Positions 54,669-63,958 of a DNA stretch of 64,000 bases are shown piece by piece; the stretch's first letter is position 1; each line of letters opens with the position of its first letter. The notes beneath the pieces are model-generated. The model did no database searches and was not told the origin of the DNA. It worked only from the letters and a program-made list of their open reading frames with translations. Source of the DNA: Weeksellaceae bacterium (GTDB taxonomy: Bacteria > Bacteroidota > Bacteroidia > Flavobacteriales > Weeksellaceae); contig JAIBEX010000021.1 of assembly GCA_019459455.1 (NCBI GenBank), positions 439,555-503,554 on the forward strand, in the 5' to 3' direction. The translations under genes were made by a program, and so were the position numbers.

Positions 54669-55202
54669 TTAGTCATGCGTTACCCACACCAGATTTGCAG
54701 TGTTGTATCCGATGCTCCTTGCTTTACTTAGAAACCTTTCCTTTATTTCATCCGGAATTGTTTTCTCCCGGGACAGGATCCAGAGATAATCCAGACTGTC
54801 GCCTGCTACAAGCGCATAGGCATAGTCTTCAATGTCAATGACGTTATATCCGGACCAAAAAGGTTTGAAGAATGATACCTTCAGCTTTGCAACATCTTTG
54901 TCGCCCACAGGTTTTGCCTCACCTTCGGCCTGAACCCACTTATTCTTTTTGTAGTTAAATCCTCTGTTAAGAACTGTAATGGCTCCATTTGCTTTTTTAG
55001 AATAATCAGCGGTGACGTTCTTAAGGTCTTTTTCAAAACGGAAATCAAACCGGGCAATTTCATACCATTTCCCCAGATACTTCTCAGATTCAAAATTGCT
55101 AACCGCAACCGCACCTTTGGGGATTTTAGGCGTGCACGAATTGAACACCAGAAAACCCAGCACACCCAGTGAAATGGGAATGATTAATTTTTTACGGTTC
55201 AT
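54669..55202 (-). CDS. lipocalin-family lipoprotein (Blc-like)
   Basis: 177 aa. Lipobox F-N-S-C with Cys23. Classical lipocalin signature Y-L-G-K-W-Y-E-I-A-R-F-D near residue 45, with R-G-x-N-Y and the C-terminal W-I-L-S-R motif of the Blc group. Binds lipids or fatty acids at the outer membrane under stress. The frame starts with TTG at 55211, but the ATG at 55202 gives the normal N-terminus. Adjacent to the pyridoxamine-oxidase-like gene on the same strand; probably one operon. Confidence 0.9.
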   Translation of the reverse strand: MNRKKLIIPISLGVLGFLVFNSCTPKIPKGAVAVSNFESEKYLGKWYEIARFDFRFEKDLKNVTADYSKKANGAITVLNRGFNYKKNKWVQAEGEAKPVGDKDVAKLKVSFFKPFWSGYNVIDIEDYAYALVAGDSLDYLWILSREKTIPDEIKERFLSKARSIGYNTANLVWVTHD

Positions 55203-55211
55203 CTTTTTCAA

Positions 55212-55730
55212 TTAAATTTCAAGTTTACCCTCTACACCACCATCTTCAATCTTTGCACCAGTGGCCGCCACAAACAACATCTTGGCCATTGCAACAAGTT
55301 TGTGTTCTTTCGTCTCGTAATAATAGGAATCCACGGGTTTTACTTTAATGATGGTGACGCGGGGATCTTCTTTGCCATCAAACCAGGCATTAGCAAAATC
55401 AGTCCAATACTTCTCAATAAGAGCGGGATCTTTATGGATGGATGCCTCGCCAAGAACATACAGGAATTCATATTTGCTGTTATTCTGAAAATAAAGCTGC
55501 ACTTGGGCATTGTTGGAAATCTCCTCGTTTTTATGGCTTTCTGATGAGCTTATGAACCACAAATTACCCTGGTCGCAGACTTCCTGCAGTGCCATCGGCC
55601 GGGTGTGCGGGGCTGGATCATTTATTTTGGTAGTAAAAAAACAGTTTCTTGCATCCTCCGCAAGCTCCTTTAGTTTTTTAATGGCTTCTTCGTTCGAGAG
55701 GTTTTCTTTGGGTGAAATTGCATCTGACAT
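55212..55730 (-). CDS. pyridoxamine 5'-phosphate oxidase-like general stress protein
   Basis: 172 aa, split-barrel FMN-binding fold: F-F-T-T-K-I-N-D-P-A-P-H-T-R-P-M-A, L-W-F-I-S-S-S-E-S-H-K, V-Q-L-Y-F-Q-N and the end segment V-K-P-V-D-S-Y-Y-Y-E-T. It matches the PF16242 general-stress group rather than true PdxH (it is shorter and lacks the PdxH C-terminus). First gene of the unit with the lipocalin, which suits a stress role. Confidence 0.88.
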   Translation of the reverse strand: MSDAISPKENLSNEEAIKKLKELAEDARNCFFTTKINDPAPHTRPMALQEVCDQGNLWFISSSESHKNEEISNNAQVQLYFQNNSKYEFLYVLGEASIHKDPALIEKYWTDFANAWFDGKEDPRVTIIKVKPVDSYYYETKEHKLVAMAKMLFVAATGAKIEDGGVEGKLEI

Positions 55731-55876
55731 AATAATAGCTTTTTAAAGTTTAGAATGAATATTTATGAAGAGTATCACTTATAAGTACGGCTACGCCACA
55801 TTTAACTTCTGCAACAATTTATATTCCTTAAATTTATAAAATGGTAATTTTATAAAAAATCTGTGCGAAAAGTAAG

Positions 55877-56542
55877 TCAGAAAACATCATCGGTACCATC
55901 CATTTCAAAGATGAGGTTTTCCGAAAACGGGATACAGTGAAAGTCACCGCAGCTTTTCGTGTCGAGGCCTGTAAATTTGCTGAAAGCCGGCAGAACCAAC
56001 TGATTGTCGGAATATCGAAAGCAGGGAAGACTGACATATTTATTTCTTTCAAGTTTTAGCGTGACACCGGGATGTAGGTGACCTGAAATCGAAAAACGGT
56101 CTGCCCACTTTTCCGGGATATGGATAAACGTGAAGGGAGGGATATGCAGCTTTTCTCCGCAGATTTCAAAACCGGTCCCCTCCAGAAAGGTAGATTTAAG
56201 AGTATCGTGATTGCCCTTTATAAGCCTGAGCTGAAGGTTGGGAAACGCCTTTAACCATTCTGCAAAGATCTGCAAGTCAGTATTATTTCCGGCATGCAGT
56301 AAATCGCCAACAATGATGACGTTCTCTGCCTCAAAATTGGTAATCATCTTTCCGAGCCTCGCTAAATCATCGTTCAGAACTTTTGATGGCACTGCTATGC
56401 CATTTTTACGGAAATATGCGGTTTTGCCGATATGAAGGTCGCTGATAATCAGCGATTGCTCCCTTTTCCAGAAAAGTGCACGCTGGTTGGTGAAGACCAG
56501 TTCTTCGTGTTGGATGGTTTTCGTAATTGTTTTCAGCGTCAT
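55877..56542 (-). CDS. pdeM: PdeM-type metallophosphoesterase (ligase-associated DNA repair)
   Basis: 221 aa calcineurin-like phosphoesterase. Metal motifs: I-I-S-D-L-H-I-G-K near residue 33, V-G-D-L-L-H-A-G near 80, K-G-N-H-D near 115, and S-G-H-L-H-P-G near 154. This is the MPE that accompanies Lhr-type helicase, ligase and exonuclease genes. Its start overlaps the stop of the DEXH helicase gene (56539-56542), so it is the last gene of a four-gene unit. Confidence 0.93.
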   Translation of the reverse strand: MTLKTITKTIQHEELVFTNQRALFWKREQSLIISDLHIGKTAYFRKNGIAVPSKVLNDDLARLGKMITNFEAENVIIVGDLLHAGNNTDLQIFAEWLKAFPNLQLRLIKGNHDTLKSTFLEGTGFEICGEKLHIPPFTFIHIPEKWADRFSISGHLHPGVTLKLERNKYVSLPCFRYSDNQLVLPAFSKFTGLDTKSCGDFHCIPFSENLIFEMDGTDDVF

Positions 56543-58998
56543 TTTCTCATCTTTTTTTTCATGGCTTCCGCTTTCAGCCTCAAAATCCTTGCCGACAGTT
56601 CTTCACTGCTCAGACTTTGCCGCAGACTGTCCACTTTTATCGGAAAACTTAGTGGAGTAAAGGAATTGGAATGCCTTAGGATGATTTCGCTATCATGAAT
56701 ACGGCTGAACGCCGCCCCCAGCCGTGCCTCATCGATCTGCTGGAAAAAGACTTCGGAATACGCCTGTTTCAGAAGCAGGTTATGGGAATCGTAATCTTCC
56801 AGAACATTAAAAATAAGACCTGCGGAAGCCTGCAGGTTTTTATTGTTTTTCTGCTGACCGGGATAGTTGCGAATTACCATACCGGAGATTACGGCGATGT
56901 CGCGGAATTTCCTTCTTGCCATCTCTGTGGAGTTCACCGAACTCAGGACATCCTGAATTAAGTTCTCTTTTGAAAGGATTTCCTGAATATTCTCCTCATC
57001 CACCGGTATTTCCAGTTTTGAAAAGAGCTCAAAGCCATAATCATTCATTGCCATTGAAAAGGAGATGGGGGAGATCTTTGAAATCCGGTATGCCACCAAA
57101 GCGGATATGATTTCGTGCATAAGCCTTCCTTCAAAAGGATACATAAACAGATGGAATCCTTCGCGGGTCTTAATTTTCTCCACCAGGAATTCATTTTCGT
57201 TCGGGATGTGGGAATTCTCCTGCTGACTCACCAAAAGCGGATGAAGGAATTTCAGTTCCTTTTCGGATGATTTCGCATTCAGTGATTCCGAAAGTTTTTC
57301 CCGAAGAAATCCGCTCAGATAGGAAGACAACGGCAACCGTCCGCCCAGATAGCTGGGGACAATTGCCTTTCCGGAGGAATTCCGGACGTAAACCGTCATC
57401 TCTTTAATGTGCGACACTTCCAGTACCCGGCCGGCCAAAACGAAGCGGTCGTTTTTGTTGAGTTTTGATATGAAATACTCTTCAATCACGCCCACATAAC
57501 CACCACCAAAAAATTTAACCTTCATCATGGAATCGCTTACAATAGCGCCGATGTTGATGCGGTGAAGCATAGCAATGCGGCGGGAAACCACTTTGTATAA
57601 CCCGTGTTCCACGACTACTTTGTGGTATTCCTCGTAATTCTTCAGTTTGCCGCCTACCGTGATAAATGAGAGGATCCAGTTCCAGTCCTCGGGCGTTACC
57701 TCCCGGAATGCATGCGTACTGATGATTTGCCTATAAGTTTCTACTTCCTCAAAACCGGTTCCCACTGCCAGGGTCATCACAAACTGAATCAGTATGTCAT
57801 AGCATAATACCAGAGGTTCCCGTGGTTCCACCTTTTTTTGTTTCACTGCTTCCTTTAGGGCGGCAACCTCAATCAGCTCCAGCGAATGGGTTGGAACAAA
57901 GTAGATTTTTGAAGTCTCGAAAGGGGAGTGCCCGCTTCGTCCGGCCCGCTGTAGGAAACGTGCGATACCTTTACTGGAACCGATTTGAATCACCGTGTCC
58001 ACCGGCTTAAAATCAACACCTAAATCCAGAGATGAGGTGGAAATCACGGCCTTCAGGTACCCCGACGAAAGATTTTCTTCAATCCAGATGCGTATGTCCC
58101 GGTCAACCGAACTGTGGTGTATGGCCAGCTGGCCGGCAAAATCAGGATGCACATTCAGCAGGACCTGATACCACATTTCAGCCTGGCTCCGGGTATTGGT
58201 AAAAATCAGAGTAGTCTGGCTGGCGAGGATGATGGGGATGATTTTGTCAGCAAGCCTGGTTCCCAGGTGCCCGGCCCAGGGCAAAACTTCAATCTCGTCC
58301 GGAAAAACCGAATGGATTTCAATCTTTTTCTTTTCTTTCGCCACGACCTTTGTCTTTTTAAGGTCATAAGGGATTAGGACGTCCAGGGCTTGGTCCAGAT
58401 TGCCGATTGTAGCGGTAATGCCCCAAATCCTCACATTTCTTCGGTAGCCAAAGAGACGGCAAAGCGCCAGTTCCGTCATGACCCCTCTTTTGGAACTCAG
58501 GAGTTCGTGCCATTCATCAACCACAATACACCGGAGGTTTTTGAAGAAGTTCAGGTGATTTTTCTGTGCTAAAAGCAGGTGGAGACTCTCCGGGGTGATG
58601 ATGAGGATATCCGGCATTTTTTTGGTCTGCTTTGCGCGTATCTCCTTCGGAGTGTCGCCATTCCTTACGCTTACCTCCCAGTCCAGGCCAATTTCTTCGA
58701 GCGCTTCTGTCATGGCTTTGGCAATATCTTTTGCCAGTGCGCGCAGTGGCGTAATCCAGAGCAGTTTCATTCCGTTCTGGTATTTTTCGGGGTGGTTCAT
58801 GAAGTCAACGACAACCGCCAAGAACGCGGAAAAAGTCTTTCCGAAACCTGTAGGGGCGATCACCATTCCGGAATAATTCTGTGAATATTTATACCATGTT
58901 TCAGCCTGAAAACCGAAAGGCTCCATATCTTTTGTTTCCATCCACTTCAATATGATCTGGTAACCTTCGCTATTTCTGAATTTGTCAGTCATGCTCAT
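56539..58998 (-). CDS. Lhr-type DEXH-box DNA helicase (ligase-associated)
   Basis: 819 aa superfamily 2 helicase. Walker A A-P-T-G-F-G-K-T-F-S, motif II V-V-D-E-W-H-E-L, motif III W-G-I-T-A-T, and C-terminal helicase motifs S-S-L-D-L-G-V-D-F and Q-R-A-G-R-S-G-H; then winged-helix and Lhr-specific core domains. The length matches the Lhr-Core form without the long C-terminal tail. Acts as a 3'-5' helicase in the ligase-associated repair set. Overlaps pdeM and lies 23 bases after the ligase gene. Confidence 0.94.
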   Translation of the reverse strand: MSMTDKFRNSEGYQIILKWMETKDMEPFGFQAETWYKYSQNYSGMVIAPTGFGKTFSAFLAVVVDFMNHPEKYQNGMKLLWITPLRALAKDIAKAMTEALEEIGLDWEVSVRNGDTPKEIRAKQTKKMPDILIITPESLHLLLAQKNHLNFFKNLRCIVVDEWHELLSSKRGVMTELALCRLFGYRRNVRIWGITATIGNLDQALDVLIPYDLKKTKVVAKEKKKIEIHSVFPDEIEVLPWAGHLGTRLADKIIPIILASQTTLIFTNTRSQAEMWYQVLLNVHPDFAGQLAIHHSSVDRDIRIWIEENLSSGYLKAVISTSSLDLGVDFKPVDTVIQIGSSKGIARFLQRAGRSGHSPFETSKIYFVPTHSLELIEVAALKEAVKQKKVEPREPLVLCYDILIQFVMTLAVGTGFEEVETYRQIISTHAFREVTPEDWNWILSFITVGGKLKNYEEYHKVVVEHGLYKVVSRRIAMLHRINIGAIVSDSMMKVKFFGGGYVGVIEEYFISKLNKNDRFVLAGRVLEVSHIKEMTVYVRNSSGKAIVPSYLGGRLPLSSYLSGFLREKLSESLNAKSSEKELKFLHPLLVSQQENSHIPNENEFLVEKIKTREGFHLFMYPFEGRLMHEIISALVAYRISKISPISFSMAMNDYGFELFSKLEIPVDEENIQEILSKENLIQDVLSSVNSTEMARRKFRDIAVISGMVIRNYPGQQKNNKNLQASAGLIFNVLEDYDSHNLLLKQAYSEVFFQQIDEARLGAAFSRIHDSEIILRHSNSFTPLSFPIKVDSLRQSLSSEELSARILRLKAEAMKKKMRK

Positions 58999-59021
58999 CC
59001 GGACCTGTAATCCTTCACCTT

Positions 59022-60602
59022 TTACTTTATCAGTTTTTTGATTTCTTCAACATCATCAATCTCATCCACGGTCTTATCTCTCCGCCACCGTACAATCCTT
59101 GGGAAGCGCAGGGCAACACCGCTTTTGTGGCGACTGCTGAAACCAATCCCTTCGAAAGCGATTTCGAAAACGAGCTCGGGCTTCACCGTACGTACGGGCC
59201 CGAATTTTTCTATTGCATTTTTATTCACAAACCGGCTTACTTCCATGATTTCCTTGTCGGTCAGTCCAGAATACGCTTTTGCAATGGTAACGATATTTTC
59301 ACCGTTTTTAACGCCGAAAGTATAGTCGGTATAATAGCTGCTGCGTCGTCCGGAACCCTTCTGAGCATAAATTAGTACCGCGTCGATGGTGAGCGGACTG
59401 ACTTTCCATTTCCACCAGTCGCCTTTTTTTCTGCCCGCATGATAAAGGGAGTCTTTCTCTTTCAGCATAAGCCCTTCCGAATTGTTTTCCCTGGAACTTT
59501 CGCGGATTTCCGTCAGCTCTTCCCAGTTTTCAGTTTCCACGATTTCCGAAAGAAGGATGTTTACTGTCGGGTTGTTCCTCACCAGACTTTCCAGTAACAG
59601 TCTTCTTTCGGACAGGGGTTTTTCGCGCAGGTCCCGTTCTTCAAATTCAAGGATATCATATACGAATATCTTGACAGGAAGTTCATCCAGCATTTTTTTG
59701 GGTATCGTTTTACGGTTCAGCCGCTTCTGAAGTTCATTGAAGTTCAAAACTTTATTATCTTTTACCACGAGTATTTCTCCGTCGATTACGAAATTCCCGT
59801 TCATTTGGTTCAACGCCGAAACGACTTCCGGAAACTGCTCGGTAACCAGTTCTTCGCCTCGGGACCAGATGAAGATTTCTTCATTCCTTTTAATGAACTG
59901 GCCCCTGATACCGTCCCATTTATATTCGGCCTGCCAGTTTTGTCTCTCGCCCAAGTCTTCCAGGTCTTTTTCTAGTGGAAAGGCAAGGCAGAACGGATAG
60001 GGCTTGGAATCATCCGGATTGATGTTGGTTCCCTGAATCAGGTTTTCAAAATCTTCCTCCTCAATTTTCCACTTTCCCATGATGCTGTGCATCAATATAT
60101 TGGTATCGATGCCTGAATATTTTGAAATGGCGTTGATCAGCAGTTTCTTTGAAACACCAATCCTGAAACTGCCGCCGATGAGTTTATTGAAGATAAAACG
60201 TTCCAAGTGGTTAAGTCCTTTCCACGATTCCAGAACATAGGCTTTCTTTTCCTCTTCGGTAAGGTCTCTGAGCGCTATCAGTTCGGCCATCCACTGGGTC
60301 AGCGATTTTTCGATTGTCTGCTCGGCATTGGGTAGGATAAGAGATAAGGTTTCCCCCAAATCACCGACCGAAGCATAAGATTCAACAAAAAGCCATTCCG
60401 GAAGCTGTGTAAGTTCAAGTGCCCACTGTTTCAGTAGATTGGTATTGACGGGTCTCTTCGGCCGTTTCCCGGTGAAAAGGGCAAGAAACCAAAGGCGGTC
60501 GCTGGAATTCGCAATCTGCAGATAAGATACCATCGCTTCGACTTTCGCATTGGTCTTATTGGTGCTGTCCAGCGTGTTGATAAGGAGGGCAAAATCTTTC
60601 AT
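59022..60602 (-). CDS. ATP-dependent DNA ligase
   Basis: 526 aa. N-terminal DNA-binding domain, then the nucleotidyltransferase motif I E-Y-K-W-D-G-I-R-G with the adenylated Lys228, later F-V-I-D-G-E-I and K-x-K motif V (W-W-K-W-K), and an OB-fold C-terminus ending R-F-P-R-I-V-R-W-R. It seals nicks with ATP, distinct from the NAD-dependent LigA for replication. Its start overlaps the stop of the exonuclease gene by 4 bases (60599-60602), so it is coupled to it. Confidence 0.94.
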   Translation of the reverse strand: MKDFALLINTLDSTNKTNAKVEAMVSYLQIANSSDRLWFLALFTGKRPKRPVNTNLLKQWALELTQLPEWLFVESYASVGDLGETLSLILPNAEQTIEKSLTQWMAELIALRDLTEEEKKAYVLESWKGLNHLERFIFNKLIGGSFRIGVSKKLLINAISKYSGIDTNILMHSIMGKWKIEEEDFENLIQGTNINPDDSKPYPFCLAFPLEKDLEDLGERQNWQAEYKWDGIRGQFIKRNEEIFIWSRGEELVTEQFPEVVSALNQMNGNFVIDGEILVVKDNKVLNFNELQKRLNRKTIPKKMLDELPVKIFVYDILEFEERDLREKPLSERRLLLESLVRNNPTVNILLSEIVETENWEELTEIRESSRENNSEGLMLKEKDSLYHAGRKKGDWWKWKVSPLTIDAVLIYAQKGSGRRSSYYTDYTFGVKNGENIVTIAKAYSGLTDKEIMEVSRFVNKNAIEKFGPVRTVKPELVFEIAFEGIGFSSRHKSGVALRFPRIVRWRRDKTVDEIDDVEEIKKLIK

Positions 60603-61630
60603 GACGCATCATCATTTGTAAGGATTTCCTTTTCCTGCAGTTCCTCATCACCATAAATGGTCTGCAGTTCCACGGCATCAATGCCCAGTTCATTCAAATA
60701 TTTTGAAAAAACGGCGGTCTGGCCATGCGTAACATACACTTTTTCGGCCCCGGTGGATTTCACCGTGTTCAAAAGCCCGGTCCAGTCCGCATGGTCGGAG
60801 ATAGAGAATCCCGCATCCGCGGAGCGCCACCTTCTGGAACCACGAACCTGCATCCAACCCGAACATATTGCCGTTGCCATTTCAGGAATTTTTTTAATGA
60901 CATTGGAATCCAGTAGTGCCGGCGGCAGGATTACGATTTCTCCTTTGGTTTCCTTAAAGTTCTCAAGGAAATTTATGGTCCCATAATCAGGCAGATTGAT
61001 TCCTACTGATTCTATCGCTTCATTCAGTTTCGCAATGGATTGGTGTACATAGATTTTTCCGCTGCCCTCCACCGACTTCATGATGCGCTGGGCTTTACCC
61101 AACGAGTAGCCTATAAAGACAGAGGTTTTGCCTTTACTGCGGTTCTGTTCTACCCAGGATTTCATCAGTTCCGCATAGTCATTGGGTTTTAGCCAGTTGT
61201 AAATGGGCAGTCCAAAGGTGCTTTCGGTGATGAATTCATTGCATTTTACCAGTTCAAAAGGAGTGGAAAGGCCGTCATCATCGGTTTTATAATCTCCGGA
61301 AAACACGGTTACATAGCCTTTGTATTCCATCCTGACCTGTGCTGAACCCACAATGTGGCCCGCAGGGTGGAGGGAAACTTTCACACTATTAATGGTGATT
61401 TGCTCGCCGTACCCGAGGCTCTGAATTTCAATATCTTCTCCAATACGGTGTTTCAGGATTGGCTTTGAGAAGTGGTGGCAAAGGTACTTCTTCATCCCCC
61501 AGCGTGCATGGTCACCATGGCCGTGAGAAATTACAGCCATATCCACCGGTTTCCACGGGTCCAGATAAAACTTCCCGGGAATACAGTAAATGCCTTTGTC
61601 GGTAAAACGGATGAAGGTGTTCTTGCCCAT
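60599..61630 (-). CDS. ligase-associated DNA exonuclease (metallo-beta-lactamase/beta-CASP fold)
   Basis: 343 aa. MBL signature H-x-H-x-D-H as S-H-G-H-G-D-H-A-R-W-G near residue 36, later L-H-P-A-G-H-I-V-G-S-A-Q, F-S-G-D-Y-K-T, and a beta-CASP part with I-S-D-H-A-D-W. Matches the Exo/SNM1-like nuclease of Lhr-ligase clusters. First gene of the four-gene unit; the upstream gap to the divergent M13 gene is short and has no perfect box for this direction. Confidence 0.93.
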   Translation of the reverse strand: MGKNTFIRFTDKGIYCIPGKFYLDPWKPVDMAVISHGHGDHARWGMKKYLCHHFSKPILKHRIGEDIEIQSLGYGEQITINSVKVSLHPAGHIVGSAQVRMEYKGYVTVFSGDYKTDDDGLSTPFELVKCNEFITESTFGLPIYNWLKPNDYAELMKSWVEQNRSKGKTSVFIGYSLGKAQRIMKSVEGSGKIYVHQSIAKLNEAIESVGINLPDYGTINFLENFKETKGEIVILPPALLDSNVIKKIPEMATAICSGWMQVRGSRRWRSADAGFSISDHADWTGLLNTVKSTGAEKVYVTHGQTAVFSKYLNELGIDAVELQTIYGDEELQEKEILTNDDAS

Positions 61631-61734
61631 TGATTTTTTGTGACTTTGAAATAAGTAATTGGGAATTTGACTTGCATCAGCAAAATTTAAACCCTTCCGG
61701 CTAAAAAACAGGATTCCTCCAGAAAAATATTTAT

Positions 61735-61742
61735 TATATTTG
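61735..61742 (+). promoter_or_regulatory. -7 box of the M13 peptidase gene
   Basis: Perfect TATATTTG, 26 bases before the ATG at 61769. Confidence 0.55.
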
Positions 61743-61768
61743 AGGAATTCAACAAAATTCAGTCAACA

Positions 61769-63856
61769 ATGAAAAAAATCACCATAAGTTTACTTGCTTT
61801 ATCAGGAATTGTGTTCCTGAACTCATGTACCGCGACCAAAACGGCAGAAACCAGGACCGCTGAGACCGAGACGGCTCCGGTAAAATCAGAACCGATTAAA
61901 GAAGAGGGCATCAATCTGTCCTATATGGATACCAGTGTCCGCCCGCAGGACGATTTCTTCAGCTATGTAAACGGAAACTGGGTGAAAACGGCAGAAATTC
62001 CATCGGATAAAGCCAGTTGGGGCAGCTTCAACGCACTCCGTGAAGATGTGGACGTTGCTTCCCTGAGCATCTTGAATAAAATCCTCACCGATCAGTTCGC
62101 ACCGGGGTCTGAAGGACAGAAAATTCAGGCACTGTACGGAACCTTCATGGATTGGGAGAAGAGAAATGCAGACGGTATCAACCCTATAAAATCAGACCTG
62201 GCTAAGATTGACGGGCTTAAATCCATTGGAGACCTGCACAAATATCTTATTGAAGCTACCAAAACCGGCGACAACCCGTTCTACGCCTGGAGGGTAAGCC
62301 CGGATCTGAAGAATTCGGTGATGAATACCGTTTATTTTGGCGGACCCAGCCTTGGTTTAGGAAGGGATTATTATCAGAAAGAGAATGAGGCCAATACCAA
62401 AACCCTGGCTGAATATAAGAACTACGTTACCCAGCTATTCACCGTTATTGGCCACAAGGATGCAGACCGAACTGCCCAAAAAGTGGTTGCCTTTGAAAAA
62501 CAGCTTGCAAAAGACCTGCTGACCAACGAGCAGAACCGGGACGCCAACCTTCGGTACAATCCGAAAACGGTGGCAGAACTTCCGACTTTGGTCAAGAATG
62601 TTAATCTCGCCGATTATCTTAAAAAAGCAGGCGTGAATACCGATAAGGTCATTGTTTCGGAACTGAAATACTATCAGAATATGGATTCGTGGATGACCAG
62701 TAAAAATCTGCCACTAATCAAAGAATATATGAAGGCAAGACTGGTCGCCGGAAACGCCGGAAATCTTGACCAAAGGCTGGATAACCTGAGCTTTGATTTC
62801 TATTCCAAATATCTTCAGGGCCAGAAAGAACAGCGCTCCATGGATAAAAGAGGACTTGGGGTGGTGAACGGAACACTGGGTGAAGCGTTCGGTAAGTTAT
62901 ATGTTGAAAAGTATTTTCCTGCCGAGGCGAAGGCCCAAATGGAGACCTATATTGACTATCTAAAGAAATCCTTCAGGGAGCACATCAACAATCTGGACTG
63001 GATGTCCGCCGAAACCAAGGTTAAAGCGCAGGAAAAGCTTTCCAAATTTGGCGTTAAGATCGCCTATCCGGACACCTGGAAGGACTATTCAAGGTTACAG
63101 CTTACCGCACCGCAGGCGGGTGGAAGCTATTTCGGAAACCTTCAGAAAGTGACCGAATGGAATTATGCCAAAAATCTGGACAAAGTCGGAAAACCTGTAG
63201 ATAAGACCGAATGGGGAATGTCTCCCCAAACAGTGAATGCCTATTACAGCGGTTCCAATAACGAAATCGTCTTCCCCGCAGCCATATTGCAGCCGCCTTT
63301 TTTTAACTTCAAGGCCGATCCTGCGGTAAATTTTGGCGGCATAGGAGCGGTAATTGGCCACGAGATTTCTCACGGTTTCGACGATTCCGGATCCAGATTT
63401 GACGGCAACGGAAACCTGAACAACTGGTGGACGGATGCGGACCGTAAGAATTTCGATACAAAAGTAGGACAATTGGCTGACCAGTACAGTAAATATGAAC
63501 CTGTCAAAGGAAGTTTCATTAACGGGAAATTCACCAGTGGCGAGAACATCGGCGACCTTGGAGGCGTTGCAGTAGCTTACACGGCATTGCAGATGTATCT
63601 TAAGGACCATGGGAATCCGGGACTCATCAGTGGCTTCACCCAGGACCAACGCTTCTTTATGAGCTGGGCTACCGTATGGAGAACAAAATCGACAGACCAG
63701 TACATGGTTAATCAGGTAAAGACCGACTCTCACTCTCCTGGTTATTTCCGCGCTTTCGGACCTTTGATCAACCAGGATTCATTCTATAAGGCTTTTGATT
63801 TGAAGCCGGGAGACAAGCTTTACAAAGCTCCGGCCGAAAGGATAAAAATCTGGTAA
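61769..63856 (+). CDS. M13-family (neprilysin/PepO-like) metallopeptidase lipoprotein
   Basis: 695 aa. Lipobox L-N-S-C with Cys20, a Thr/Glu-rich spacer, then the M13 N-terminal helical domain starting D-T-S-V-R-P-Q-D-D-F-F-S-Y-V-N-G-N-W, and the catalytic domain with N-A-Y-Y-S, zinc site H531-E-I-S-H535, the third ligand in G-E-N-I-G-D-L-G-G, and an end E-R-I-K-I-W (the family end is normally C-x-V-W). Cleaves small peptides at the cell surface or in the periplasm. It has its own promoter and terminator. Confidence 0.95.
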   Translation: MKKITISLLALSGIVFLNSCTATKTAETRTAETETAPVKSEPIKEEGINLSYMDTSVRPQDDFFSYVNGNWVKTAEIPSDKASWGSFNALREDVDVASLSILNKILTDQFAPGSEGQKIQALYGTFMDWEKRNADGINPIKSDLAKIDGLKSIGDLHKYLIEATKTGDNPFYAWRVSPDLKNSVMNTVYFGGPSLGLGRDYYQKENEANTKTLAEYKNYVTQLFTVIGHKDADRTAQKVVAFEKQLAKDLLTNEQNRDANLRYNPKTVAELPTLVKNVNLADYLKKAGVNTDKVIVSELKYYQNMDSWMTSKNLPLIKEYMKARLVAGNAGNLDQRLDNLSFDFYSKYLQGQKEQRSMDKRGLGVVNGTLGEAFGKLYVEKYFPAEAKAQMETYIDYLKKSFREHINNLDWMSAETKVKAQEKLSKFGVKIAYPDTWKDYSRLQLTAPQAGGSYFGNLQKVTEWNYAKNLDKVGKPVDKTEWGMSPQTVNAYYSGSNNEIVFPAAILQPPFFNFKADPAVNFGGIGAVIGHEISHGFDDSGSRFDGNGNLNNWWTDADRKNFDTKVGQLADQYSKYEPVKGSFINGKFTSGENIGDLGGVAVAYTALQMYLKDHGNPGLISGFTQDQRFFMSWATVWRTKSTDQYMVNQVKTDSHSPGYFRAFGPLINQDSFYKAFDLKPGDKLYKAPAERIKIW

Positions 63857-63862
63857 AAATCA

Positions 63863-63893
63863 AAATCACTCAGTTGTCTGGGTGATTTTTTTT
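63863..63893 (+). terminator. terminator of the M13 gene
   Basis: 11-bp stem with one mismatched or wobble pair (63863-63873 with 63878-63888), 4-base loop, T run. Confidence 0.88.
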
Positions 63894-63939
63894 GGGCGTG
63901 TCCCTTGCTTCGGCAGACCAGCCGCACGGGTCGCTACGT

Positions 63940-63956
63940 CCGCTGCAATCTTTTTT
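63940..63956. repeat. second copy (partial) of the dispersed repeat
   Basis: The 14-mer GCTGCAATCTTTTT at 63942-63955 matches 34548-34561 exactly; the left flanks also share a CG-rich style. The copy is cut by the poly-G end. Confidence 0.5.
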
Positions 63957-63958
63957 GT

